From an uncultured Bacteroidales bacterium (GTDB taxonomy: Bacteria; Bacteroidota; Bacteroidia; Bacteroidales; Muribaculaceae), in the NCBI GenBank assembly GCA_900552315.1, contig URZM01000023.1, forward strand, positions 1 through 18,101: a stretch of DNA of 18,101 bases. Reading direction: 5' to 3'. The notes beneath the pieces are model-generated. The model did not search any database. It saw nothing but the letters and a program-made list of their open reading frames with translations, and was not told the origin of the DNA. Each line of letters opens with the position of its first letter. Within the stretch, counting starts at the first letter, position 1. The translations under genes were made by a program, and so were the position numbers. Shown one piece after another: positions 5,636 through 14,364 of this stretch.

Positions 5636-6799
5636 TCACTTGGTCACGGTGGTGGTAGTGGTGGCAGGCTCGTCAAGTGTGCAGATAGCCACACGGTTCC
5701 AGCTCTCTTCCTCGAACATGTGTCCGATGCCCTGGCCTTCAGCCTGGATGCGGTCAGCGGCTATGCCGTATTTCTTGATGAGCGTGTTGCGTACTGACTC
5801 GGCGCGCTGGTTGGCCAGACGTACATTCACCTCCAGAGGACCGTCCTGGCTTGCGTAGCCCTTGATGATGACCTTGCTCTTCGGATGGTTCTTCAGATAA
5901 GAGGCCACTGCTGCCACGTTAGGCATCTGCGATGCGGTGATGTTGTACTTGCCAAGCTCGAAATTCACGTAGCGTACCGTGGAAAGCTGGTCGGTGTTCT
6001 TGGTCACGACCTCGGGCTTGCGGTTCTGGCATGCGGCCAGCTGTGCGGCAAGGGCGGCGTTGTTGGCCTCGGACTCCGCAAGCGCGGCGGCGGCCACGCC
6101 CAGGTCGGCGCGAAGGCCGTTCACTCTGGCGTTGAGCTCGTCTATGGCTGACTGGTCATAGGGGTTCACGTACTCGAACTTGTCTCCTAAAGACACGGAC
6201 ACGCCTGCCATGAGGTCGAACGTGGCGCGGTTCACATTGTATGCGGCGGAGGACTGGTTCACACCTGCGTCACTCATGTTCCAGGTCACTGAGGGCTTCA
6301 GCGCGAATGTCACGCGCTCCCCGGCATGGAAATTGAAATTGAGGCCGACCTTGGTGGCGAAATAGTTCCAGTCCTCGACACCAGACTGATAGTAGTGGCC
6401 CCAGCCTGCGCCTGCCACTGCCTCGATGTCGAACACACGGCCCTGCTCGCTGCCCCACGGGCTGAACAGGTTCATCAGGTTGACGGCTCCGTATGCGCCC
6501 ACGTACTGGCTGTCGAAAGCGGTGCTGCTATGCAGACGATGGCGCCAGGAAGATGTGTTCACACCCCATGAACCCTCCACGCCGAGGCCGAAGGCCGGAG
6601 TGATCTGCTTCTGAAGGTGAAGGCCCACTATGCCTCGCATGTTGCCGAAGAAGGCGCCTCCGTTGAGCGGGGTGGTGACACCGCCGTCAAGTCCGAAACT
6701 CCAATTATCGCCGAAGCTGGGTCTGACCATCGCTTGCTGTGCGTTAGCGGAAATCATTCCACCGGCGATAAGCGTTGCACAGAGTAAAAACTTTTTCAT
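5636..6799 (-). CDS. OmpA-family outer membrane protein with peptidoglycan-binding domain
   Basis: A 387-residue outer membrane protein. Residues 1-20 are a Sec signal peptide (ending ISANA, then QQA). Residues about 28-205 show alternating hydrophobic strands rich in Trp/Tyr/Gly, e.g. FGLGVEGSWGV, typical of an eight-stranded OmpA barrel. Residues about 215-265 form an Ala/Leu/Glu/Asn-rich helical, probably coiled-coil, spacer. Residues about 275-378 are the OmpA C-terminal domain: VRYVNFELGKYNIT, VIIKGYASQDG, NVRLANQRAESVRNTLIKKYGI. The Arg of NQRAESV matches the diaminopimelate-binding Arg of OmpA. The binding Asp position reads GYAS, as in many Bacteroidales relatives. It tethers the outer membrane to peptidoglycan. 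The Thr-rich end (ATTTTTVTK) is unusual. It lies 174 bp downstream of mutS on the same strand with its own terminator. I found no convincing promoter box. Confidence 0.9.
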   Translation of the reverse strand: MKKFLLCATLIAGGMISANAQQAMVRPSFGDNWSFGLDGGVTTPLNGGAFFGNMRGIVGLHLQKQITPAFGLGVEGSWGVNTSSWRHRLHSSTAFDSQYVGAYGAVNLMNLFSPWGSEQGRVFDIEAVAGAGWGHYYQSGVEDWNYFATKVGLNFNFHAGERVTFALKPSVTWNMSDAGVNQSSAAYNVNRATFDLMAGVSVSLGDKFEYVNPYDQSAIDELNARVNGLRADLGVAAAALAESEANNAALAAQLAACQNRKPEVVTKNTDQLSTVRYVNFELGKYNITASQMPNVAAVASYLKNHPKSKVIIKGYASQDGPLEVNVRLANQRAESVRNTLIKKYGIAADRIQAEGQGIGHMFEEESWNRVAICTLDEPATTTTTVTK

Positions 6800-6890
6800 A
6801 ATACTACACTTTTTAATTAAATATGACTGTCCTTAAAGTTGGCAACCAGTCTTTCTCTCGGTGTGTACAAGAGATTTAAGACTCGTTAAT

Positions 6891-6913
6891 TGTCGTTTTC
6901 CTATTAAACGACA
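6891..6913 (-). terminator. Hairpin between mutS and the OmpA-family gene
   Basis: TGTCGTTT (6891-6898), loop TCCTATT, AAACGACA (6906-6913): a perfect 8-bp stem, 60 bp past the mutS stop. On the minus strand it is followed by ATTAACGAGTCTTAAATC, not a clear T tract. It may end the long operon or be a regulatory element in the ompA leader. It is the only strong structure in the 6800-6973 gap. Confidence 0.4.
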
Positions 6914-6973
6914 GCGGGGTTATAAAAGTTTGCCGCATGGTTGTGCCCGGGGGCGATTTTTTCTCCAACCGGC

Positions 6974-9595
6974 TCATTTGCCGAGCAATAAGGTCTTTAG
7001 ATTGTGCAGCGTCTGGAGTGCCTGGAGCGGCGTGAGGTTGTCTATGTCGAGTGTGAGTATGTTGTCCCTGATCTGAGAGAGCAGAGGGTCGTCGAGCTGG
7101 AAGAAGGACATCTGGTAGGCGTCGGCGCCCCCGCCGGCCTTGATGCCCGAGGTGTCGGGCGACGAGGCTTCCGGACCTTTCGCGCCGGCCTCCTCCAGCT
7201 GGGCCAGCACCTGGTCGGCGCGCTTGACTATGGATTTCGGCAGCCCGGCCAGCCGTGCCACATGTATGCCGAAGCTGTGGGCCGAGCCTCCGCGCTGCAG
7301 CTTGCGCACGAAAATCACCTTGCCCCCCTTCTCCTCCACCGCCACATTGTAGTTGGCGATGCGCGGATACAGCTTCTCCATCTCGTTCAGCTCGTGGTAA
7401 TGGGTGGCGAACAGGGTGAGCGGATGGGCCGTGGGGTTCTGGTGTATGTGCTCCACTATGGCCCAGGCTATGGAGATGCCGTCGTAGGTGGAGGTGCCGC
7501 GCCCCAGCTCGTCGAACAGGATCAGGGAGCGCGGGCTCATGTTGTTGAGGATGGAGGCCGCCTCGTTCATCTCCACCATGAATGTGGACTCGCCCAGCGA
7601 TATGTTGTCCGAGGCTCCCACACGCGTGAAAATCTTGTCCACGACCCCTATCACGGCGGCATCCGCCGGCACGAAGCTCCCTATCTGGGCCATGAGGGTG
7701 ATGAGCGCCGTCTGGCGCAGCAGGGCCGACTTGCCGCTCATGTTCGGGCCCGTGATCATCATCACCTGCGTCTTGTCCGCGTCCAGGTGCAGTGAGTTCG
7801 CTATATACGGTTCGCCGGGAGGGAGCTGCCGCTCTATCACCGGGTGGCGTCCCAGGGTGATGTCGATGCGTATCTCGTCGTCCACCTCCGGCCGGATATA
7901 CCGGTAATCCTCGGCCACACGGGTGAAGGAAAGCAGGCAGTCCAGCTCCCCCACTATGGCCGAATCCGCCTGTATGGGCCTTATGTATTCAGTCACGGCC
8001 TCCGTCAGTTCGGTGAAAATCCTGGCCTCAAGCGCGGCAATGCGCTCTTCCGCGCCAAGTATCTTCTGCTCATACTCTTTCAGCTCGGGAGTGATGTATC
8101 GCTCGGCGCTCACGAGAGTCTGCTTGCGTATCCAGTTCTCCGGCACCTTGTCCTTGTATGCGTTGCGGACCTCTATGTAGTAGCCGAAAACGTTGTTGAA
8201 GCTGATTTTCAAGCTGTTTATACCCGTGGCGGCAATCTCGCGCTGGAGCATGTCGTCGAGATACTGTTTCCCGGACGACGCCAGTGAGCGCAGCTCGTCA
8301 AGCTCCGGGTTCACCCCGACACAGACGAAATTGCCGCGCGAGGCCATGGAGGGCGCGTCCTCGTTGAGCGTGGAGGCGATGCGCTCGGCAAGCAGGGGAC
8401 ACGGATCCAGCGACTCGCCGCAGCGGCGAAGCTCGGGACTCGTGGCACGCGCGCACGCTGCCTTGACAGGTCCAAGGGCGTTCAGGGCATTCTTGAGCTG
8501 CACCAGCTCGCGAGGGCTGACGCGCCCCACGGCCACCTTCGATATGATTCGCTCCAGGTCCCCCACCGTCTCCAGATGCTCCTGCAGCACCAGGCGCGTG
8601 TCCGGATGGCGGAAGAAATACTCCACCACGTTGTGCCTGCGGCGTATGGCCTCCACGTCGCGCAAAGGGAACAGCACCCAGCGCCGCAGCAGGCGCGCCC
8701 CCATGGGCGAGACGGTCTTGTCCAAGATGTCCACCAGGCTCTTGCCTCCCTCGCCCATGGGCGAGACCAGCTCAAGGTTGCGCACCGTGAAGCGGTCCAG
8801 ACGCACATACTTGTCCTCGTCTATGCGCGAGAGGGTCGTGATATGGGCTATGTTGGGATGCTTGGTGATATCCATGTAGTGGAGCAGCGCCCCGGCGGCC
8901 ACTATGGCGTCAGGCATGTCGTGCACGCCGAAACCCTTCAGGCTCTTGGTCTCGAAATGACGGAGCAGCCGTTCCAGAGCCGCATCCATGGTGAAAATCC
9001 AGTCGTCGAGCTCAAAGAAGAAATGCTTGCCCTGGAACTCCTGCTCAGCCCGCGCACGGGTGCCCCGCAGTATCAGCACCTCCTTGGGACGGATGCCGTT
9101 CAGCAACTTGTCTATATAGTCCGCGCTCCCCTCGGCGCACATGTACTCGCCGGTGGAGATGTCGAGAAACGCCACGCCGATGTTGCGCCCCCCGAAATGG
9201 ATTCCGGCCAGGAAATTGTTCTCCCTGCCGGTGAGCAGCGAGTCGCTGATGTTCACGCCGGGGGTCACAAGCTCCGTGATGTCGCGCTTCACGAGCTTCT
9301 TGGTGAGCTTGGGGTCCTCGAGCTGCTCGCATATAGCCACGCGCTTGCCCGCCCTTATGAGCTTGGGCAGGTAGGTGTCGAGCGCGTGGTGGGGAAATCC
9401 GGCCAGCTCCACGTGCATGGCCTTGCCGTTGGCGCGACGCGTGAGGGTTATGCCCAGAATCTCCGAGGCCATGACAGCGTCCTCGCTGAACGTCTCGTAG
9501 AAGTCGCCTACACGGAACAGCAACACGGCGTCGGGATGCTTCTTCTTCATCTCGATGTATTGCTTCATCAGCGGCGTCTCGGCTATCTTGCTCAT
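6974..9595 (-). CDS. mutS: DNA mismatch repair protein MutS
   Basis: An 873-residue mismatch-recognition ATPase that binds mispairs and small loops as a dimer and recruits MutL. The mismatch-reading Phe-x-Glu is Phe32-Tyr33-Glu34 in FRVGDFYETF. The connector, lever and clamp domains follow. The ATPase domain has Walker A GPNMSGKS (616-623), Walker B LILFDELGRGTS with Asp695-Glu696, and the FATHYHEL switch. The C terminus (YQMSFFQLDDPLLSQIRD) matches Bacteroidota MutS. Length is normal for MutS1. The start at 9595 is chosen because MSKIAETPLMKQY is the usual N terminus and AGGCAGGCAGGG stands just upstream. An in-frame ATG at 9658 would lie within the preceding gene. It begins 13 bp after that gene's stop and is the last gene of the six-gene operon, an odd placement for a repair gene. 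Confidence 0.96.
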   Translation of the reverse strand: MSKIAETPLMKQYIEMKKKHPDAVLLFRVGDFYETFSEDAVMASEILGITLTRRANGKAMHVELAGFPHHALDTYLPKLIRAGKRVAICEQLEDPKLTKKLVKRDITELVTPGVNISDSLLTGRENNFLAGIHFGGRNIGVAFLDISTGEYMCAEGSADYIDKLLNGIRPKEVLILRGTRARAEQEFQGKHFFFELDDWIFTMDAALERLLRHFETKSLKGFGVHDMPDAIVAAGALLHYMDITKHPNIAHITTLSRIDEDKYVRLDRFTVRNLELVSPMGEGGKSLVDILDKTVSPMGARLLRRWVLFPLRDVEAIRRRHNVVEYFFRHPDTRLVLQEHLETVGDLERIISKVAVGRVSPRELVQLKNALNALGPVKAACARATSPELRRCGESLDPCPLLAERIASTLNEDAPSMASRGNFVCVGVNPELDELRSLASSGKQYLDDMLQREIAATGINSLKISFNNVFGYYIEVRNAYKDKVPENWIRKQTLVSAERYITPELKEYEQKILGAEERIAALEARIFTELTEAVTEYIRPIQADSAIVGELDCLLSFTRVAEDYRYIRPEVDDEIRIDITLGRHPVIERQLPPGEPYIANSLHLDADKTQVMMITGPNMSGKSALLRQTALITLMAQIGSFVPADAAVIGVVDKIFTRVGASDNISLGESTFMVEMNEAASILNNMSPRSLILFDELGRGTSTYDGISIAWAIVEHIHQNPTAHPLTLFATHYHELNEMEKLYPRIANYNVAVEEKGGKVIFVRKLQRGGSAHSFGIHVARLAGLPKSIVKRADQVLAQLEEAGAKGPEASSPDTSGIKAGGGADAYQMSFFQLDDPLLSQIRDNILTLDIDNLTPLQALQTLHNLKTLLLGK

Positions 9596-9608
9596 CCCTG
9601 CCTGCCTC

Positions 9609-10916
9609 TTAGCGTGAATAACGTATCTGGGCCTTGCGCGACACTCTCCAGCGGCCATCCTCGAAGATCGCCGTGCCGCTTGCCTCGTTCACTATGGAGC
9701 GCGCCCCCTCGCTGAGCTGCAGGTTGCGGCCCGCGCAGGCGTTCACGAGGAAGTCGGTGGGCATCATCAGGGCCAGCTCGAAGACTGTGGGGTCCTCGAT
9801 CACCGAGAAGGAGCCGGACACGCCGTCGGTCGTGACGAGCTTGAAAATGGAGTTGCCCATGTTGTAGCGGGCGTCGGCGCGGGTGAACACGCCGTCGGCG
9901 TTGGCCTGGGCCAGGTATATGATACGCGGCGTGCGCACCTGCGTGCCCTGAAATCCGGATGGAGCGGCCTGACGCTTCCTCATCTGGCTCTGGAGCGTGG
10001 CTATCTCCGAACGAAGCCTCTCTATCTCCCGGTCGCGCGGGTCTGGGGCTGACGGCGCCGGTTCCTGGAAGCCGGAATATGCGGCGAAAGGCGACTCCTC
10101 CTCCGGGTCGGACTGCACGGTGGGCGCAGGGGCGTCATAATCGGCGTAGTCAGCCGCCGGGCGGCGCGCGGCGCGCGGTCTACCGCTCTGGCGTGCCTTG
10201 TTCTTCTTCATCACGTTCAGGGCATACCCCACCAGGGCCACCACAACGAGCACAAGGATGCAGAGCACCACAATGGAGGCGGTGTTCGAGTCTTTCTTCT
10301 TGGGGGTCTCGGCCGAAGCGGGCGTCACGGCTTCCGTGGGCACAGGCACCATCTCCCCCTGCTGCACCTCTTCCGACTCGACGGCCACATCCTCCACCGC
10401 AGGCTCGGCTGCTTCAGCAGCCGTAGGCGCCGCAGGCTGAGGCGCCTGCGGGTCGGCGGCTGGTTCCGGCTTGGGCGACTGGGAGCCCTCGGTCGCTGTC
10501 TCAGCCTTTGGCTTTGCCTCTTGTTTTGTCACGTTTATGCCGCTGATGGCGCTCTTCACCTGGGTGGTGCAATAGCCCTTCGTGGTCACCGGGGTGGCCT
10601 TCACGAAGGTCTCGGACCAATACTTGTCGAACTGGGCCTTGTCCCATGAGGCGTACTCGCTCTCGTCGGGAATCCTCACCCCCTTCAGCTTGGCTATGTT
10701 CTCCTTCTCCTTGGGCTTCAGCTTGCCCTCAAGCTCCGACACGGACCCGGGCTTGAGCTTGTCAAGATAGTCAGAGCCGTTGTTCATGTTGCGCAGGCAC
10801 GCCTTGTAGGCGGCTGCCTTGGCTTTCTCCATCTGTTCGGGAGTGGCCCCCCACGTCGCCAAGGAGGAGGCGGCCACGAGGGCTGCCAGCGTCAATGTGT
10901 ATTTTATGTGTTTCAT
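9609..10916 (-). CDS. Single-pass membrane protein linking periplasm and cytoplasm (unrecognised)
   Basis: A 435-residue protein I cannot name. Residues 1-24 look like a signal peptide or N-terminal anchor (MKHIKYTLTLAALVAASSLATWGA). Residues 25-130 are a charged, probably helical domain with Cys40 and Cys116, which could form a disulfide in the periplasm. Residues 132-208 are a Pro/Ala/Glu linker of the kind that spans peptidoglycan. A clear transmembrane helix runs 213-235, followed by KKNKARQSGRPRAARR, placing the C-terminal half in the cytoplasm by the positive-inside rule. Residues 293-315 form a short coiled coil, and 328-435 a compact domain (IIYLAQANADGVFTRADARY...WRVSRKAQIRYS). From memory, that domain resembles C-terminal domains of other Bacteroidales membrane proteins. 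It sits 25 bp after the actin-like gene and 13 bp before mutS. I infer that it couples the cytoplasmic nucleotide-binding proteins to the cell wall. Confidence 0.8.
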   Translation of the reverse strand: MKHIKYTLTLAALVAASSLATWGATPEQMEKAKAAAYKACLRNMNNGSDYLDKLKPGSVSELEGKLKPKEKENIAKLKGVRIPDESEYASWDKAQFDKYWSETFVKATPVTTKGYCTTQVKSAISGINVTKQEAKPKAETATEGSQSPKPEPAADPQAPQPAAPTAAEAAEPAVEDVAVESEEVQQGEMVPVPTEAVTPASAETPKKKDSNTASIVVLCILVLVVVALVGYALNVMKKNKARQSGRPRAARRPAADYADYDAPAPTVQSDPEEESPFAAYSGFQEPAPSAPDPRDREIERLRSEIATLQSQMRKRQAAPSGFQGTQVRTPRIIYLAQANADGVFTRADARYNMGNSIFKLVTTDGVSGSFSVIEDPTVFELALMMPTDFLVNACAGRNLQLSEGARSIVNEASGTAIFEDGRWRVSRKAQIRYSR

Positions 10917-10941
10917 ATTCTTATATCATTTTGAAATATAT

Positions 10942-13900
10942 TCAGTCCGTAATATTGCAAAGGGCTGGAATCAGCGTATTTCGTACAATTCCCAAAATTG
11001 GAAAAAAGAAAGGAACATCCTCCACAGGCTCGTCGTTTTCGGCCTCGCGAGGCAGCAAAGTGTTGACCGCAGCGGTCATGTATGATGGCACGTCCTTGTC
11101 CAATTGCGCTGAAAGCACCTCCATAGCGGCCCGGCTGATTCCGAACTCGTCCCTCCAGTCCTTGTCGAGTATCTCCAGGAACTCCCTGTTGAAATCCATG
11201 ACAGCCTGCTCCACCTCGGCGCGTGCCGCGCGGCCGCGCAGTGCGGCGTTGGTGTACGGTCCCCCGGGGGTCAGAGTGAAACCATCCTTGCACCCCATGA
11301 TATGGCGCGGGGAGAATATGGCGGGGTCGGCCTGTCCGGTGCGCAGCCGCCGCTCCAGCGCTATGCCCCCCTTGCAGGTGACCTGCTTGGGCGCGTCTCG
11401 CTCTATCCTGAGAGTGAACGGGGTCGAGGAGGCGTACCGCTCGCCCCACACATGGGTCAGTATGTGGCGCGTGTAGTCCTCCACCAGGTCCGGCCGTCCC
11501 AGTATGTTGAGTATCTTGGAGCCTGTGCCGCTGAAGCATATCTTGCGCGGCTTCCCGACACCGGCATGGCGCATCAGGTGGGCCACATAGTAAATCAGCG
11601 CCGTGTAGAAATAGACGAACACCGGCTTCAGGGCCGCGTCGTCGCGCAGCAGGGCGTTGAACGAATAGGGGGCACGGTCCAGGGCGGAAAGCCCGCGCAG
11701 CGCCGGGGCGTTCTCTATGGAGAACAGGCAGGCGCTGATGTCGCGGCTCCGCTTCGAGGCCGCTATGTCGGAGAGTATGACGTCCAGGTACGAGAGCGAC
11801 GGGTCTGCATTTAGGCGACGGGAGAAATAGTCCACGTATCGCCGCAGCATGGGGTTGTTGTCCGCGTCGGCCTCGGCGAAAGCGTCGCCGAAGAGGGCGT
11901 TGCCCGCGAAGCGGAAGGAGGATATGAGCGCGGGGGCCGAGCTGAGTCCCTCCTCGTCCGAGCGGTACACCACCACGTCGGAGGAACCGCCCCCTATGTC
12001 GATACTCACGTAGTCGGAGCCTTCCGAGGTGCTGTCGCTGTAGAAGAAGGCGGGGGCCACGGACTCCGGATAGGCCGTCACGTCGGCCTTGCGCGGGTCC
12101 AGATAACGCATGTACAGGTTCTCCCACAGGGTCATGTAGCGGTTCTGAAGCGAGCGGCTCATGCTCACCGGGTAGAAATACACGACACGAGTGTTGGCGG
12201 GCGAGGCGTTGTCGAGCAGCACCCGGGCGCGTATCATCATCATTATCTCGCGCAGGAATTGCTCCGAGAGCTTCGTGTCGTCGCTCCATTTGAGCATGGT
12301 GCTGACCTTGTATCCGTTGAAAGGCTTGCGCTCGTACAGGAACGGGATGTTCACGCTCTGCAGAGCGCGGGGCTCGCCGGCCACGGCGGCGTTGCGGGCC
12401 AGGGCCGTGCGCATCGGGAAGCCGTATGCCTCGTCCACGCTGCGGGGTATGAACTCCACGTCGAGCAGCGTGTCGGCCTGCGCCAGGGAGCCGGGAGCGT
12501 CGAGCGTGGCCACGAGGGTGGCCGCCGAGCTTTCCTTGAACTCGAGCGGGCGTGCCGGGGCGTCGTCCACGCTGTACTCCACATGGGAGTTCGTGGTGCC
12601 GAAATCCACAGCGAACACATGCCGCTGCGGCCCGGCCTTGTATTCGGGCCAGAGAGGGAGCATCACCCCCTGCCTGCGCTCGCGTCCGTCATGGCTCAGT
12701 GTCTCCAGGCGGGCGTAGTCCCAGGTAAGATCCACCTCGTGGTAGACGGTGCGCATGGCGCGCCCGGCGGTGCGCTCCACCGGCTCGGGGACCGCCAGGG
12801 GCGTCAGGGAGCCGTCCGCGAAGAAGGCGAGCGAGGCGCGCGCTTCCGGCAGCATCTCGAACAGCCGCACGTCATACATGTCGGACTGCCCGGTGCGCAC
12901 AAACGGGAAGACGCCTGCCGACACCCTGGTCTCGGGCACTATGACATTGTCGCCGTCGGTCGCCTCGGCCATGCGCCGGTAAGTCTTGGCCAGCTCCACA
13001 TAGCCTTTCTTCACGGGCACGCGCAAGGTCACAGCCAGCGAGTCGCCGGTGTGCTTCATTTCCAGCACCTTGCGCCCGGGAGCCACGCTGCCCGCGAGGT
13101 AGGAGGCGGGGAAATACTTGAAAAACAACGGCTTGACCGGCAGCAGGAATCCGCAGGTGGAATCAGCGTGGGCCTTCGTGAGGTTGCCGTCGAAGAAATG
13201 CGCCGAATCGACGGGAGTGGCCAGCTCTATGACCGCGTCCTCAAGCAGGTCGGAGTCCGTGACCCAGGGATATGCCACCGAGGTCCCCGGCAGCACGCGG
13301 CTCTCGGGCGGCAGGCCGCAAGGGTCGACACGCGTGGCGTCGGACCAGGGTTTGTTTATATATATGTATGGTTCCGCGCCGGGACTCACGAAGCCCTGTC
13401 TCAGCACCAAGGGGAGGCGCTCGCCGTCAGGCTGCGCGTGGCGCGGCACTATCATGAAGTCGCTCTCGAGCGGGCCGCGCAAGGTGTCCTCCACTCGGCG
13501 CGTGAAAAGAGGGAAACCCGTCACTCGCGGGCTCGCGTCTGTCTCGAAGGGGGAGTATGCGCCCTCCAGGGATGCAGCGAGCGCGGGAGCGGCCTCGGCG
13601 CGGAGGGCATGGGGGTTCTCCACCCTGGCCGTGACCCGCGCATAGACCTCGGGGCGGCGCGCGCGCGTCTGCTCGAGGTTCACGAGTATATAGTCATACA
13701 CCGGCTTGAGCCTGCGGCGTGCCTCCGGGTGGGCGTTGAACCAGTGGACGAGATACACCATGAAATCCGCCTCGCGCTGCCACAGGTGTCTCACCTCCCT
13801 GCTGAACATGGGTATCCCCTCCTCTATCAGCAGGTCCTCCACGGCCTCGTCCACCGGAGCGCCCATGGTGTAGGTGGCCGGGCAGGTGGAGCCTATGACC

Positions 13901-14355
13901 CTGTTGCGGTAGGTGAGGATATACCAGGGGTCCTCCATGTCGAAATTGTAAGCCTCGCTGTCAGACTCCATGTAGAGGCGCAGCGTGTCCGCCAGCAGGG
14001 CGTGGGCCTGGCTTCCGGCCCTCATGCGCTCTATGCAGCGGGCGGGGTGCCAACGCAGGATTCTCACCCTGTCGGCAAAGTCGGAATAGTTGAACAGCAA
14101 CTGGGCCACGTCCAGCGCGTCGCTCACCAGGCGGTGGTGCATGGCGGCGCCCCTGAGACCCGTGGCGGCCAGTGTCGAGAAAGCCGTGGCCACGAGGTCC
14201 ACCCTGGCGAAGGGACTCGGTATAGAGGTGCGCGGGTACTCCACGGCGTCGCCGTTGGGGTCCGTGATCTTGGCTATGTCGTCGCCGCTGTACGGGTCCT
14301 TGGCTATCCAGCCCGCGCCGGTGGTGTTGTCGCTATATGAGAGTATGTTGCTCAT
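10942..14355 (-). CDS. Large protein with C-terminal actin/Hsp70-like ATPase domain
   Basis: A 1137-residue cytoplasmic protein with no signal peptide or clear membrane span. The last ~560 residues carry the three nucleotide-binding motifs of the actin/Hsp70/sugar-kinase fold in the right order: phosphate-1 VFAVDFGTTNSHVEY (Asp584), phosphate-2 SIDIGGGSSDVVVY (Asp786), and adenosine motif ICFSGTGSKIL (Ser942-Ser946). FGTTNS is closer to Hsp70 and its relatives than to MreB. The first ~570 residues match no family I know. They include aromatic-rich stretches (DPWYILTYRNRV) and a helical part near 190-240. It may be a substrate- or partner-binding region. The gene begins 9 bp after the tubulin-like gene and ends 25 bp before the membrane-protein gene. 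A distant link to SrfB-type proteins is possible but unproven here. Whether it polymerises or acts as a switch cannot be told from sequence. Confidence 0.85.
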   Translation of the reverse strand: MSNILSYSDNTTGAGWIAKDPYSGDDIAKITDPNGDAVEYPRTSIPSPFARVDLVATAFSTLAATGLRGAAMHHRLVSDALDVAQLLFNYSDFADRVRILRWHPARCIERMRAGSQAHALLADTLRLYMESDSEAYNFDMEDPWYILTYRNRVIGSTCPATYTMGAPVDEAVEDLLIEEGIPMFSREVRHLWQREADFMVYLVHWFNAHPEARRRLKPVYDYILVNLEQTRARRPEVYARVTARVENPHALRAEAAPALAASLEGAYSPFETDASPRVTGFPLFTRRVEDTLRGPLESDFMIVPRHAQPDGERLPLVLRQGFVSPGAEPYIYINKPWSDATRVDPCGLPPESRVLPGTSVAYPWVTDSDLLEDAVIELATPVDSAHFFDGNLTKAHADSTCGFLLPVKPLFFKYFPASYLAGSVAPGRKVLEMKHTGDSLAVTLRVPVKKGYVELAKTYRRMAEATDGDNVIVPETRVSAGVFPFVRTGQSDMYDVRLFEMLPEARASLAFFADGSLTPLAVPEPVERTAGRAMRTVYHEVDLTWDYARLETLSHDGRERRQGVMLPLWPEYKAGPQRHVFAVDFGTTNSHVEYSVDDAPARPLEFKESSAATLVATLDAPGSLAQADTLLDVEFIPRSVDEAYGFPMRTALARNAAVAGEPRALQSVNIPFLYERKPFNGYKVSTMLKWSDDTKLSEQFLREIMMMIRARVLLDNASPANTRVVYFYPVSMSRSLQNRYMTLWENLYMRYLDPRKADVTAYPESVAPAFFYSDSTSEGSDYVSIDIGGGSSDVVVYRSDEEGLSSAPALISSFRFAGNALFGDAFAEADADNNPMLRRYVDYFSRRLNADPSLSYLDVILSDIAASKRSRDISACLFSIENAPALRGLSALDRAPYSFNALLRDDAALKPVFVYFYTALIYYVAHLMRHAGVGKPRKICFSGTGSKILNILGRPDLVEDYTRHILTHVWGERYASSTPFTLRIERDAPKQVTCKGGIALERRLRTGQADPAIFSPRHIMGCKDGFTLTPGGPYTNAALRGRAARAEVEQAVMDFNREFLEILDKDWRDEFGISRAAMEVLSAQLDKDVPSYMTAAVNTLLPREAENDEPVEDVPFFFPILGIVRNTLIPALCNITD

Positions 14356-14364
14356 CGTGGTCTA

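Noticed and set aside
9596..9658. Upstream ATG that would extend MutS by 21 residues
   Set aside because: The extension overlaps the end of the preceding gene and does not look like MutS. MSKIAETPLMKQY at 9595 is the family's usual N terminus.
10933..10961. Possible internal promoter on the minus strand: TTTG, 17 bp, TATATTTC
   Set aside because: The -7 box has one mismatch, the spacing is short, and the start would fall about 10 nt from the ATG of the 9609-10916 gene.
10913..12289. 458-residue minus-strand frame within the actin-like gene
   Set aside because: It overlaps the actin-like gene in another frame, with an Arg/Pro/Gly-rich composition typical of out-of-frame translation.
12259..14340. 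693-residue open frame on the plus strand, and similar long frames at 14416-15951, 16317-17873, 8576-9715 and 3480-4850
   Set aside because: They run antisense to genes with clear domains and motifs. GC-rich codon use leaves the opposite strand open, and their translations are rich in His/Gly/Arg with no recognisable domain.
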